From contig JBOGWA010000111.1 in NCBI GenBank assembly GCA_050693155.1, forward strand, positions 1 to 16,259: a DNA stretch of 16,259 nucleotides, written 5' to 3'. The position numbers and the translations under genes are program-made. A model generated the notes under the pieces. That model saw only the letters and a program-made list of their open reading frames with translations. It made no database searches and had not been told where the DNA came from. Within the stretch, counting starts at the first letter, position 1; each line of letters starts with the position of its first letter. Of the stretch, positions 7,328 to 14,157 are shown in pieces. This DNA is from JBOGWA01 sp050693155. Its GTDB lineage: Bacteria; Actinomycetota; UBA4738; CALAEC01.

Positions 7328-8544
7328 CCTCTCCGCACCGCCCTCAATCCCTTCCCGGTCCACCCTCGTATCCTCGTTGCGCTCCGCCGCAGTGCCCCGC
7401 GAGCGCGAGCGAATGGTTCGGTGGACTCTTCAATGGGGACACCTCGCCGCGCCGCGTTTTGCCGGCGGATCGCTGCAATGACGCCCGCCTTCCTCGTCCC
7501 GCCCACCGGTTCGAGAACGACCGATTTCACCGCCGCAAACGCGACGAGCCCGGCCGGAACCAGTGCCCACACGTACCCCGGGAGCTCGGGCCCCGTCGCG
7601 ACCGTGGGTGCGGGCGCCGCGACCTCGGGAGCCTCCTCAGTGGGGGCGGCCTCGGACGCAGGCGGCGACTCGACCTCTGGAGGCGCGAACGATGTCGACG
7701 GGGCGAACGTGCTTCCGGAATCGGTAGGCTCGGGGATCGGCGCCGTCTCCACCGGAGGTGGCAACTCGAAGTCGAGGTCGACCCCGATCCGCTTTGCGCT
7801 CTGCTTGGCAGCTTCGGGGGTGGCTGCCTGGGCTTCGGTGAGCGGTTTCTTCAGGTTGATCTGCCAGGTTTCGGTCGGGCCCGACCCCTTGAGCACTCCT
7901 CGCAGCACGACGCCGTAATTCTCGAACGGGCTGATTCCCCAGGGCTCGGCCATCTCGGTGAGGTCGAACGTCCAGAACGGCGGGGTTGCTTTTGCGATTC
8001 GCTTGCCGTTCACGCACGTCGATTCCTCAACCGGTGGCTGCGTCTCGAAGACTTCCGTCTCGCCCGTGGGCCAGAAGTCGGTCGCGCGGCACGCCTCGAT
8101 GAGCTTTCCGCCCGCGTTGAACGACGGGAAATCTCGCGAACTCGATGACTCCTCGATCGAGAGGACGAACTTGGTGATCGTCGAGCCAGCCTCCACACCG
8201 TGGCGCGCGACATCGACAGCGACCGCCGAAAGCTTGTCGTGAGCTCCGTTGAAGACCATGACGGGGAGCGAGTCCACGTCCTGCGGGCTTGGCAGGCGGA
8301 CCCGCTGCTGGGGGCAGACGGGCAGCGGCTGGCCACCCGGAGCGCAGACCGTGTCGACCTGGTCCTCGGGGGGGACCTCCTCGTCGATCTGGAGCGACCA
8401 GAACCACGAGGACTTGTCCTCCCGAGGGTCGAAATAAACCCGCTCCTCCTTAGCGGTGAGGGGAGGCGCAAGGGAGAGAATGACCGCAGAGGCCGCAACG
8501 AGCAGAAGTGCGGCCCGCGCTTGGCGTGTGCCTCTCACGAGCAT
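7324..8544 (-). CDS. Secreted single-TM protein with DNRLRE-like ectodomain, first gene of Liv operon
   Basis: A 406-residue protein of no recognised named family. Layout: Sec signal peptide (1-31, ending '...APPLTA'); an extracellular domain of about 200 residues with four Cys (67, 77, 152, 177); a Pro/Glu/Ala-rich stalk (about 262-320); one TM helix (about 324-345); and a 60-residue Arg-rich cytoplasmic tail. The segment 'FWTFDLTEMAEPW' followed by 'ENYGVVLRG' (190-216) resembles the DNRLRE/carbohydrate-binding beta-sandwich pattern (W..DVT..V..W ... N.G..L). That assignment rests on pattern only. Topology would place the ectodomain at the cell surface beside the lipoprotein receptors. The gene ends in an ATGA overlap with receptor copy 1 and begins the operon. 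It could be an accessory binding or anchoring subunit for the importer, or an unrelated surface protein sharing the promoter. Confidence 0.8.
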   Translation of the reverse strand: MLVRGTRQARAALLLVAASAVILSLAPPLTAKEERVYFDPREDKSSWFWSLQIDEEVPPEDQVDTVCAPGGQPLPVCPQQRVRLPSPQDVDSLPVMVFNGAHDKLSAVAVDVARHGVEAGSTITKFVLSIEESSSSRDFPSFNAGGKLIEACRATDFWPTGETEVFETQPPVEESTCVNGKRIAKATPPFWTFDLTEMAEPWGISPFENYGVVLRGVLKGSGPTETWQINLKKPLTEAQAATPEAAKQSAKRIGVDLDFELPPPVETAPIPEPTDSGSTFAPSTSFAPPEVESPPASEAAPTEEAPEVAAPAPTVATGPELPGYVWALVPAGLVAFAAVKSVVLEPVGGTRKAGVIAAIRRQNAARRGVPIEESTEPFARARGALRRSATRIRGWTGKGLRAVRRG

Positions 8545-8583
8545 CCCGATCTCAGTCTGGCCTCAGATGGAGCAACTTCCACA

Positions 8584-8605
8584 ATAGAGGGTACTTCGCC
8601 TCTAT
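8584..8605. promoter_or_regulatory. Inverted repeat, possible operator of the Liv operon
   Basis: Perfect 7-bp arms ATAGAGG (8584-8590) and CCTCTAT (8599-8605) around an 8-base centre. The dyad overlaps the presumed -10 of the operon promoter and lies 40-61 bases ahead of the first start codon, a usual place for a repressor site. It could instead act as a small 5'-UTR hairpin. Confidence 0.45.
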
Positions 8606-8627
8606 ATATTAGTCGAGCGCGCGTCAA
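8601..8627 (-). promoter_or_regulatory. Candidate sigma-70-type promoter for the Liv operon
   Basis: On the minus strand TTGACG (8627-8622) is followed after 15 bases by TATAGA (8606-8601), inside an AT-rich island (8600-8612) that stands out in this GC-rich sequence. The spacer is shorter than the preferred 17, and TATTGT (8586-8581) is an alternative -10. The first gene's ATG at 8544 would then have a 5' UTR of about 30-50 bases. Confidence 0.45.
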
Positions 8628-8649
8628 TTCCTCCGCCCCCGTCCGACCG

Positions 8650-8665
8650 GGGGCCAGCGAGCCCC
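8650..8665 (-). terminator. Weak hairpin after the DUF1015 gene
   Basis: GGGGC (8650-8654) and GCCCC (8661-8665) form a 5-bp GC stem 13 bases past the DUF1015 stop. No U-tract follows, so termination here is uncertain and transcription could continue into the Liv operon. Confidence 0.25.
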
Positions 8666-8678
8666 TGACCCGTTCCGT

Positions 8679-9845
8679 CTACCCCTGGGCGAACGGCCTG
8701 ATCACGAGCCCGGTCCTGAGCTTCGGCCAGAAGTATGTGGACTTTTCGGGCAGCCGCTCACGGGCTTCCCCCGCCTGCTGGATGTCCCTCGCTTTTGCCG
8801 GCGGGAGGAAGAGCGCCAGGTCTGCCTCTCCTGCGCGAACGGCTCGGTCCGCAGCGTTCGCGTCCTTGACGAAGGCGATATCGGTAACGCCCGGCATGGG
8901 ATCGAGCACCTGTTCGTGGAGGGCCCGGACCGCGGGCGGGTCGCCTCCGGGGCTCCCGACCAGATACAGGACTCCTGTTTCAGTTCTGACGGCGACACCG
9001 AATCGCATCCCGTCGTCGCGGAGACGGACGAGCAAGTCGTTGAGATCGTGCGCAGGGTCTCCGTCGAGCTTTGGGATCGGATGCACGCGGACGAGGCGGT
9101 GATAGGGAAGCACCGGAGGATCTTCCGCAGCCACGTCAACGATGAACATCATCACCGCATCCCAAGGGCCAGGACCGCTCGCGCGGCGGAGCTCATCCTG
9201 CAGGACTAGCGACGTTTGGTACCGGTGGTGGCCGTCGGCGATGAGGACGTCCCGGTCCTCGTAGGCCGCGGTCAAGGCGCCGGTGTCCGGCTCGACCCAG
9301 AGGCGGTGAGAGACGCCATCCTCGTCGACCACCTCTCTGTCGGCATTTCGCGCGGTGACCCGGTCGAGGAGCTCGGCCTGAGCTTGCACCCCGCGGGCGA
9401 GGGCGTAGATCGGCGAAAGGTTCGCCCCCGTGGCCCGCATCTGCGCCAGTCGATCTTCGACCGGCCCGGGCATCGTTCGCTCGTGCGGGAGGATGCCGCC
9501 GCCCCAGTCTTCCAGCCGGACCTCGAGGATCACGCCCCTCAGGATTCGCGCCTCGCCCTCGAGTGGGAACGCCATCTCATACGGGTAGACCGCGGGCCCC
9601 ACGGGAGCCAGCACGCCCTCATCTCGCCAGCGGCGGAAGAGTCGACCGGCCTGCGTATACTTTGGTTTGGGGTCGTCCGGCCCCTCGCCGAGGTCGACCC
9701 ACGTGATGTTGAAGGGGCTCCGAGCTCGGAATCGGTCGAGTTCCTCCGCCCCGATCACGTCGTACGGAGGCGCCGTGAGCGCGTCGAGCTCACCGGCGAC
9801 GGCTGGGTCGAAGAGCAGCCCCTTGAAGGGGCCAACTTCTGGCAC
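8679..9845 (-). CDS. DUF1015 family protein
   Basis: A member of the widespread DUF1015 family, whose biochemical function is not established to my knowledge. Hallmarks: 'GPFKGLLFDP' near the N-terminus, 'LTAPPYDVIG', 'ILPHERTMPGPVEDRL', the most conserved motif 'IADGHHRYQTSL', and a C-terminal 'STYFWPKLRTGLVIRP'. An ATG at 9887 would add 14 residues ('MTRGSSPVRLYYRL') that family members usually lack. I prefer the GTG at 9845, giving 388 residues that begin 'VPEVGPFKG', because a TACTAT -10 box lies six bases ahead of it and no Shine-Dalgarno is present. It is divergent from the TPR gene. With the long start the two genes would overlap in a CATG; with the short one 40 bases separate them. 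Confidence 0.88.
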   Translation of the reverse strand: MPEVGPFKGLLFDPAVAGELDALTAPPYDVIGAEELDRFRARSPFNITWVDLGEGPDDPKPKYTQAGRLFRRWRDEGVLAPVGPAVYPYEMAFPLEGEARILRGVILEVRLEDWGGGILPHERTMPGPVEDRLAQMRATGANLSPIYALARGVQAQAELLDRVTARNADREVVDEDGVSHRLWVEPDTGALTAAYEDRDVLIADGHHRYQTSLVLQDELRRASGPGPWDAVMMFIVDVAAEDPPVLPYHRLVRVHPIPKLDGDPAHDLNDLLVRLRDDGMRFGVAVRTETGVLYLVGSPGGDPPAVRALHEQVLDPMPGVTDIAFVKDANAADRAVRAGEADLALFLPPAKARDIQQAGEARERLPEKSTYFWPKLRTGLVIRPFAQG

Positions 9846-9857
9846 GAGGCGATAGTA
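9843..9857 (-). promoter_or_regulatory. Probable -10 box for leaderless DUF1015 start (TACTAT, then GTG)
   Basis: On the minus strand TACTAT (9857-9852) fits TANNNT and is followed after six bases by GTG (9845-9843). This matches the geometry of leaderless starts and resembles the arrangement at 396-411. No good -35 is visible. Confidence 0.5.
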
Positions 9858-9885
9858 GAGACGAACGGGAGAAGATCCGCGAGTC

Positions 9886-10239
9886 ATGCACGAATCCGCC
9901 TACGAATTGCTTGCACGCGGGAAGGCGTTTCTTGCCTCCGGTCACCCGCACCAAGCAGCCATCGTTCTCGATCGCGCGAAGCAGGCCGAACCCGACAAGG
10001 GTTCGATCCGTGAGCTTCTCGGACGCGCGCTGTACATGAGCGGGCGCTTCCCCCGCGCGAGGCGTGAGTTCGCGAAGGCGGTCGCGATCGATCCGGTGAA
10101 CGACTACGCCCACTACGGGCTGGGGCTCTCGTGCGCTCGGACCGGGCAGCGCGAGCGGGCGATCGCCCACCTGAAGCTCGCCGTGGCGATGCGCCCCCTG
10201 GACGAGTACCGGGCGGCCCTGGATCGGCTCACGGGCTGA
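9886..10239 (+). CDS. Small TPR-repeat protein
   Basis: A 117-residue helical protein made of about three tetratricopeptide repeats: residues 5-38 ('YELLARGKAFLASGHPHQA...'), 39-72 ('IRELLGRALYMSGRFPRA...'), and 73-106 ('AHYGLGLSCARTGQRERA...'). Each has the Gly/Ala-spaced TPR pattern. Such repeats are protein-protein scaffolds. The position just before the HAD/GNAT gene matches mycobacterial Rv1691, also a small protein ahead of the phosphatase Rv1692, so a shared role with the phosphatase is plausible but unproven. The ATG at 9886 has GGGAGAAG about 11 bases upstream. The gap to the next gene is 16 bases or slightly more, which suggests one transcript. Confidence 0.85.
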   Translation: MHESAYELLARGKAFLASGHPHQAAIVLDRAKQAEPDKGSIRELLGRALYMSGRFPRARREFAKAVAIDPVNDYAHYGLGLSCARTGQRERAIAHLKLAVAMRPLDEYRAALDRLTG

Positions 10240-10255
10240 GCGGGCTGCGGAATCG

Positions 10256-11476
10256 GTGGACTCCGTGCGGCTCGCCGATGCCTACCGGGGATTTCTGTTC
10301 GACCTAGACGGCGTTCTGTACCGCGGCGACGAGCCCGTTCCCGGCGCCGTCTAAACGCTCGCGGAGCTCAGGCGGGCCGGCCGCCGAATCGTGTTTCTAA
10401 CGAACAATTCGGCGCGAACACCTCGGGACGTCGCCGGACGCCTGGAAGTGATCGGGATTTCCGCCGAGGAAGACGAAGTCGTCACCTCCGCCGGCGCGGC
10501 GGCTCGGCTCATCGCGTCCGAGGTCGATGGGGGAGCGAGCGCGTTCGTCCTTGGAGAGGAAGGTGTCCGAGGGGCGCTCGCGGAGGTCGGCGTCAGGATT
10601 CTCGACGGCTCGCCGGAGGCCGCCGACTACGTCGTGATCGGCTGGGACCGTGATGCCGACTACGAGAAGCTGAAGCGAGCCTCGGTGCTCGTGCGCCGGG
10701 GCGCTCGTCTTGTCGCGACGAACGCGGATGCGACCTATCCGGCGCCTGGCGGCGAGCTGTGGCCGGGCGCCGGGTCGCTTCTGGCCGCAGTCGAGACCGC
10801 CTCGGGGCGACGAGCCGAGGTCGTGGGGAAGCCTGCGAGTCACCTGTTCGAAGTCGGGCTCGAGCGAGCCGGCACGCGGAATGCGCTCGTGATTGGGGAC
10901 CGGGTCGAGACTGATATCGAAGGCGCCGTTCGAGTAGGGCTCGATGCGGCGCTGGTACTCACGGGGGCGGCCACCCCGGCCGATCTCCTCGACGCCGATC
11001 ACCTCCCGGTAGCGGTCCTGCCCTCCCTGGCAGAGCTCCTCGAGGAGCGTCCCACTGGTTTCGTACGGCACGCAACGAGAGGGGACGCGCGACGGATCAG
11101 ATCGATCCTGGAGTCCTCCGGGCTGAGCGCTGCTGCGAGTGAAGCCGGACTCGCCGGGATGGTGGTGGCCGGAGATGGAGAGCCGATCGCGGTGGCCGGA
11201 GCGGAGGTTCGCGGTGAGGCTGCGTACGTACATTCCGTCGCGGTCGATCCAGAGGCGCGAGGTCGGCACATCGGGACGCTCGTGCTCGCCGCTGCTGTTG
11301 GCCGTGCGCGGCGTACCGGGGCGACCTGGTGTGGGCTGCTGACCGAAGAGGCCGAGGGGTTCTTCGGACGGCACGGGTTCGCGCCCACCGAGCGCGAAAA
11401 GCTCCCACCCTGGATGCAGAGGCTGGCCGACGCCTGCGCGGAGTCCGCCGTTGCGATGAAGCGCCCGCTGGCCTAG
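10256..11476 (+). pseudogene. HAD-IIA phosphatase/GNAT fusion broken by an in-frame TAA
   Basis: One continuous frame encodes a HAD-IIA (NagD-type) phosphatase followed by a GNAT-like domain, the architecture of mycobacterial glycerol-3-phosphate phosphatase Rv1692. From the GTG at 10256 it reads the nucleophile motif 'GFLFDLDGVLYRG' (D16, D18). A TAA at codon 33 (10352-10354) interrupts it, and then without frame change come 'FLTNNSARTPRD' (motif II), 'VGKPASHLFE' (motif III Lys), and 'GDRVETDIEGA' (motif IV). From about codon 268 a GNAT-like domain runs to the TAG at 11474. Its CoA loop reads RGRHIG where RGxGIG is usual. GAA (Glu) to TAA is a single-base change and fits homologous sequence 'GAVETL'. 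The downstream piece could start at GTG 10391 but would lack the catalytic Asp. This is either a recent nonsense mutation or a base error. Start GTG 10265 is also possible. Confidence 0.85.
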
Positions 11477-12189
11477 TTCCAGCCGGTCTGCCGGTTTGCG
11501 GCAGCCGGTCTGAAGAACGCCAGCGCGATGAGGGCGCCGAAGAGAAAGCCACCGATGTGAGCGAACCACGCGACCCCGCCGGTTGCGCCGGCTGCGAGGC
11601 CTCCGACACCGGAGAAGGCCTGGAGCACGAACCAGAATCCGAGCACGAAGATCGCCGGAAGTTCCGCAACCTGAAACAGGAAGAAGATCGGGATGAGGGT
11701 GAGCACTCGCGCCCGAGGAAACATCACGAGATATGCGCCCAGCGTTCCAGCGATCGCGCCCGAGGCGCCGACGAGTGGAACCGGGGAGTTCGTGTCGGTG
11801 AGAACCTGCGCGTACGTCGCGGCGAGACCGGCGGCGAGATAGAAGACAAAGAACCAGACCCGCCCCATGCGGTCCTCGACGTTGTTCCCGAAGATCCACA
11901 GGTAGAGCATGTTCCCCGCGATGTGGAGCCACCCTCCGTGGAGGAACATCGACGTGAACATCGATCCGATCACGCTCTTCCCCCCACACGCACGCGCCAC
12001 CTCGCGGATCGGCTCGAGGTCAGCGATCTCTCGGGGGATCGCACCGTGACAGAAAAAGAAGATGGCTTGTTCGCGCTGACCACCCGTGATGGGCTGCCAC
12101 AGGACGAACGCGAGGACGTTCAGGGCGATGAAGCCGAGCGTGATGTAGGGCGTCTTCTCTGTCGGATTCGCGTCCCGAAGCGGGATCAA
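11473..12189 (-). CDS. Rhomboid-family intramembrane serine protease
   Basis: A polytopic membrane protease that cuts transmembrane segments, 238 residues. Seen: the actinobacterial rhomboid start 'MIPLRDANPTEKTP'; 'FLHGGWLHIAGNMLYLWIFG' with H84, H89 and N93; the nucleophile in 'GASGAIAG' (S143); and the catalytic His in 'AHIGGF' (H211). The Ser/His dyad is therefore intact and about six TM helices fit. The start is TTG at 12189, overlapping the stop of the upstream hydrolase as TTGA, so translation is probably coupled. The family-typical 'MIPLRD' opening supports it even though the Shine-Dalgarno is poor. Its TAG stop shares the palindrome CTAG with the stop of the convergent HAD/GNAT gene. 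Substrate unknown. Confidence 0.93.
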   Translation of the reverse strand: MIPLRDANPTEKTPYITLGFIALNVLAFVLWQPITGGQREQAIFFFCHGAIPREIADLEPIREVARACGGKSVIGSMFTSMFLHGGWLHIAGNMLYLWIFGNNVEDRMGRVWFFVFYLAAGLAATYAQVLTDTNSPVPLVGASGAIAGTLGAYLVMFPRARVLTLIPIFFLFQVAELPAIFVLGFWFVLQAFSGVGGLAAGATGGVAWFAHIGGFLFGALIALAFFRPAAANRQTGWN

Positions 12190-13277
12190 CGGTCTGCTCG
12201 CGGACGCGACACGCGACGACCCGAGCGAAGGGGCTGGCCGCCCCTTGCGACTCCGAGCCGGCGTTCCGCAAAGCGACGGATCTCGGCGTTGAATCGCTCG
12301 TGCGCGGTGAGAAAGGAGGTGTGGCCGGCGTCATCGAGCGCGACCGTGCGGGCCCGTGGGAGGCGGTCGGCGAGCAACCTAGACTCCTCCGGATTCACGA
12401 GCCGGTCGCGCGTGCCGAGAACGACGAGAGACGGTGTCTTGATCCTCCACAGCTCGTTCGAAGCGTCGTAGGCGCTCATCGCGTGGTAGGTGTCAGCCCG
12501 TGCCTTCGGGGGGACGGACGCGATCACATCACGGATGAAGCGGACATGCGAGGGTGAAGGGTCCTTGCCGAATCCGAAGCGAACGATTCGGTACGAGAGG
12601 CGATTGAGCTCTTCGTCGCCGACGTCCCTTGCGATGAGACGGTCGGCGATCTGGCTCCGCACCACGTACTCGACGACCCGCTCGACCGCCCTCGCCTCGA
12701 TCCCGGCTCCCGGCCAACGACCGGCCAGCGACCGCGCAAGGTGCGTCATCGGCGCCGAAACGAGGACCGCGCCGCGGATTCTGGCCGCTGCCTCCGGGTG
12801 CTGTGCCAGGTACGTCAGCGTCACGATGCCACCGAGGCTGTGGCCGACGAGCACGACCTCGCCGTCCGAGTATTCGTCCACGACGCGGGCGAGGGCGTCG
12901 GCGCAGAGGTCGAGCGAGAGCCCGTTCGGTGAGGCCGCGCTCGAGTGTCCGTGATACGGGAGGTCCCAAGTGACGACCCCGAACGAACCGCCGGCGAGGT
13001 CGCGCTTCTGATAGTGCCAAACCGCCTCCGTGAGGCACCAGCCGTGCGTGAAGATGACGGTTCCACTTCCTCCGTCTCCCGGAGGGAACCATTCCGTGTA
13101 GATGGTCGAGGCGCGAGGGCCGCGGACGAGCCGGCGCTCTCCCCGGATCGAGCCGAGGTGTTCGTCGGCGGCCGGGTCTGGGCGCTGCGCGTCGCGGCGA
13201 GTGACCAAGCGCCCCGCCACGGAGGCCGCGGCAAGGCTTCCGAGCGAGTACAGAAGAAACCGGCGGCTACCTTTCAC
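12186..13277 (-). CDS. Alpha/beta-fold hydrolase with N-terminal membrane anchor
   Basis: A 363-residue serine hydrolase. The N-terminus (1-25) is a basic then hydrophobic segment that could be a membrane anchor or signal. The fold shows 'TVIFTHGWCLTEAVW' (oxyanion loop, 73-87), 'VTWDLPYHGHS', the nucleophile elbow 'GHSLGG' (S147), the acid in 'VVLGTRDRLV' (D291), and the base in 'DDAGHTSFL' (H319). The triad is complete. The lid region (about 175-265) is helical and variable, so the substrate (ester, lipid, haloalkane or other) cannot be told. The start is GTG at 13277 with no clear Shine-Dalgarno. A 12-codon reading frame (13312-13274) ends in a GTGA overlap with it and may couple translation. 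It forms a two-gene unit with the rhomboid gene. Confidence 0.88.
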   Translation of the reverse strand: MKGSRRFLLYSLGSLAAASVAGRLVTRRDAQRPDPAADEHLGSIRGERRLVRGPRASTIYTEWFPPGDGGSGTVIFTHGWCLTEAVWHYQKRDLAGGSFGVVTWDLPYHGHSSAASPNGLSLDLCADALARVVDEYSDGEVVLVGHSLGGIVTLTYLAQHPEAAARIRGAVLVSAPMTHLARSLAGRWPGAGIEARAVERVVEYVVRSQIADRLIARDVGDEELNRLSYRIVRFGFGKDPSPSHVRFIRDVIASVPPKARADTYHAMSAYDASNELWRIKTPSLVVLGTRDRLVNPEESRLLADRLPRARTVALDDAGHTSFLTAHERFNAEIRRFAERRLGVARGGQPLRSGRRVSRPRADR

Positions 13278-13473
13278 GGGCTGGCAACCCGAGGATTCAT
13301 CGACCCGTCCATCCTCTCGTTACGTGCTCTTGACTCGCCAATCCAGACACAGTCGTGCAACGTCGGGGAGAGGGAAGGTGGGAAAGGATCTATCGCGTGC
13401 GTCGGGCGCGGATTATACCGAACGTGACCGACGTATCCTTGCCCGCGGAGATGATGCACGAAGAGCAGCCCGT
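13278..13473. other. Divergent intergenic region between hydrolase and tlyA
   Basis: A 196-base gap between divergent genes. It holds the minus-strand TATAAT (13412-13417), a 12-codon minus-strand frame (13312-13274, 'MDGSMNPRVASP') ending on the hydrolase start, and a 17-codon plus-strand frame from GTG 13424 that ends in an ATGA overlap with tlyA. Neither short frame has clear coding support. I found no S4-domain coding sequence in any plus-strand frame of this gap. Confidence 0.5.
13412..13417 (-). promoter_or_regulatory. Consensus -10 box TATAAT for the hydrolase-rhomboid unit
   Basis: A perfect TATAAT on the minus strand in the divergent gap between the hydrolase and tlyA. No good -35 is seen at 16-18 bases. 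The predicted 5' UTR to the GTG at 13277 would be about 125-130 bases, long for this compact region. On the plus strand the same bases give TATACC, a weaker -10 for tlyA. Confidence 0.45.
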
Positions 13474-14157
13474 ATGAGGCGACGGCGATTGGATCGTGAG
13501 GCCCTGCCTCTGGACGAGCGTAAGGTTGCTCCGGCTTCTCGAGGCGGCGCCAAGCTGGAGGCCGCGCTCCACGGATTCGAGATCGATCCTTCCGGCAGAA
13601 GGTGTCTCGACGCGGGAGCGGGAGCCGGGGGATTCACCGAGGTGCTCGTAACGCGCGGCGCGGCGCATGTGATCGCGGTCGATGTTGGCCGCGGCCAGCT
13701 CGTCTGGCGCCTGCGAACGGATCCCCGGGTCACGCTCCTCGAACGAACAAACGTCCGCCGGCTCAGCGCCGAATCGCTTCCATATCGCCCCGACCTCATC
13801 ACCGCGGACCTTTCGTTCATCTCCCTTTCGAAGGTGCTGTCTGTTCTTGCCGCGGTGTCCGCCCACGAACGGTCCGACTTCATCTTGCTGGTGAAGCCGC
13901 AGTTCGAAGCCGAGCGCCGCCAGGTGCAGCGGGGCGGCGTGGTCACCGACCCGGACGTCTGGCGGCGAGTCCTCGAGCGCGTTGCCGCGGCCTGCCGCGA
14001 CGCGGGTATCTCTCCTCGCGGCGTCATGGCCTCGCCCCTCAAGGGACCTGCGGGGAATGTGGAGTTCCTCCTCCATGGGGTCCTCGGAGGCCCTGACATG
14101 CCGCTCGATGTTGGCGCCGCGATCGGTGAGGGAAGCGCGATGCGGGCGGGCGGGTGA
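13474..14157 (+). CDS. tlyA: TlyA-type rRNA 2'-O-methyltransferase lacking most of the S4 domain
   Basis: Homologue of TlyA/hemolysin A, which in mycobacteria 2'-O-methylates cytidines in 16S and 23S rRNA using SAM. From the ATG at 13474 it has 227 residues, against about 268-275 in the family. The methyltransferase core is complete: 'SRGGAKLEAAL' (K27), SAM loop 'CLDAGAGAGGFTEVL' (44-58), 'AVDVGRGQLVWRLR', 'ERTNVRRL', 'TADLSFISL' (D112), 'LLVKPQFE' (K141), and 'GPAGNVEFLL' (E197). The catalytic K-D-K-E set is therefore present. What is missing is the N-terminal S4 RNA-binding domain: only 'MRRRRLDREA' resembles its first strand, then 'LPLDERKVAPASRGG' runs straight into the core. The linker that is 'RAWV' in M. 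tuberculosis reads 'RKVAP'. The frame stays open far upstream, but that sequence is not S4-like. It overlaps nadK by GTGA. Confidence 0.88.
   Translation: MRRRRLDREALPLDERKVAPASRGGAKLEAALHGFEIDPSGRRCLDAGAGAGGFTEVLVTRGAAHVIAVDVGRGQLVWRLRTDPRVTLLERTNVRRLSAESLPYRPDLITADLSFISLSKVLSVLAAVSAHERSDFILLVKPQFEAERRQVQRGGVVTDPDVWRRVLERVAAACRDAGISPRGVMASPLKGPAGNVEFLLHGVLGGPDMPLDVGAAIGEGSAMRAGG

Noticed and set aside
10240..10256. Possible fusion of the TPR gene to the HAD frame
   Set aside because: The TPR gene ends in a clean TGA at 10237-10239 and matching homologues are separate proteins.
10352..10354. TAA as a reassigned sense codon or recoding site
   Set aside because: The edge gene at 16188 ends in TAA as a normal stop. 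No recoding element or downstream structure is evident, and a point mutation or base error is simpler.
10397..11989. A 530-codon open frame on the minus strand across the HAD/GNAT and rhomboid genes
   Set aside because: It is antisense to, or out of frame with, genes having clear motifs, and its translation is Arg/Gly-rich low-complexity text typical of high-GC shadow frames.
13102..13473. Upstream extension of the tlyA frame by 124 codons
   Set aside because: The extra sequence is Arg/Ser-rich, runs antisense into the hydrolase gene, and has no S4 features. The ATG at 13474 is the sensible start.
13424..13476. 17-codon plus-strand frame ending in ATGA on tlyA
   Set aside because: There is no Shine-Dalgarno, no recognisable peptide and an imperfect -10, so it is not supported as a gene.
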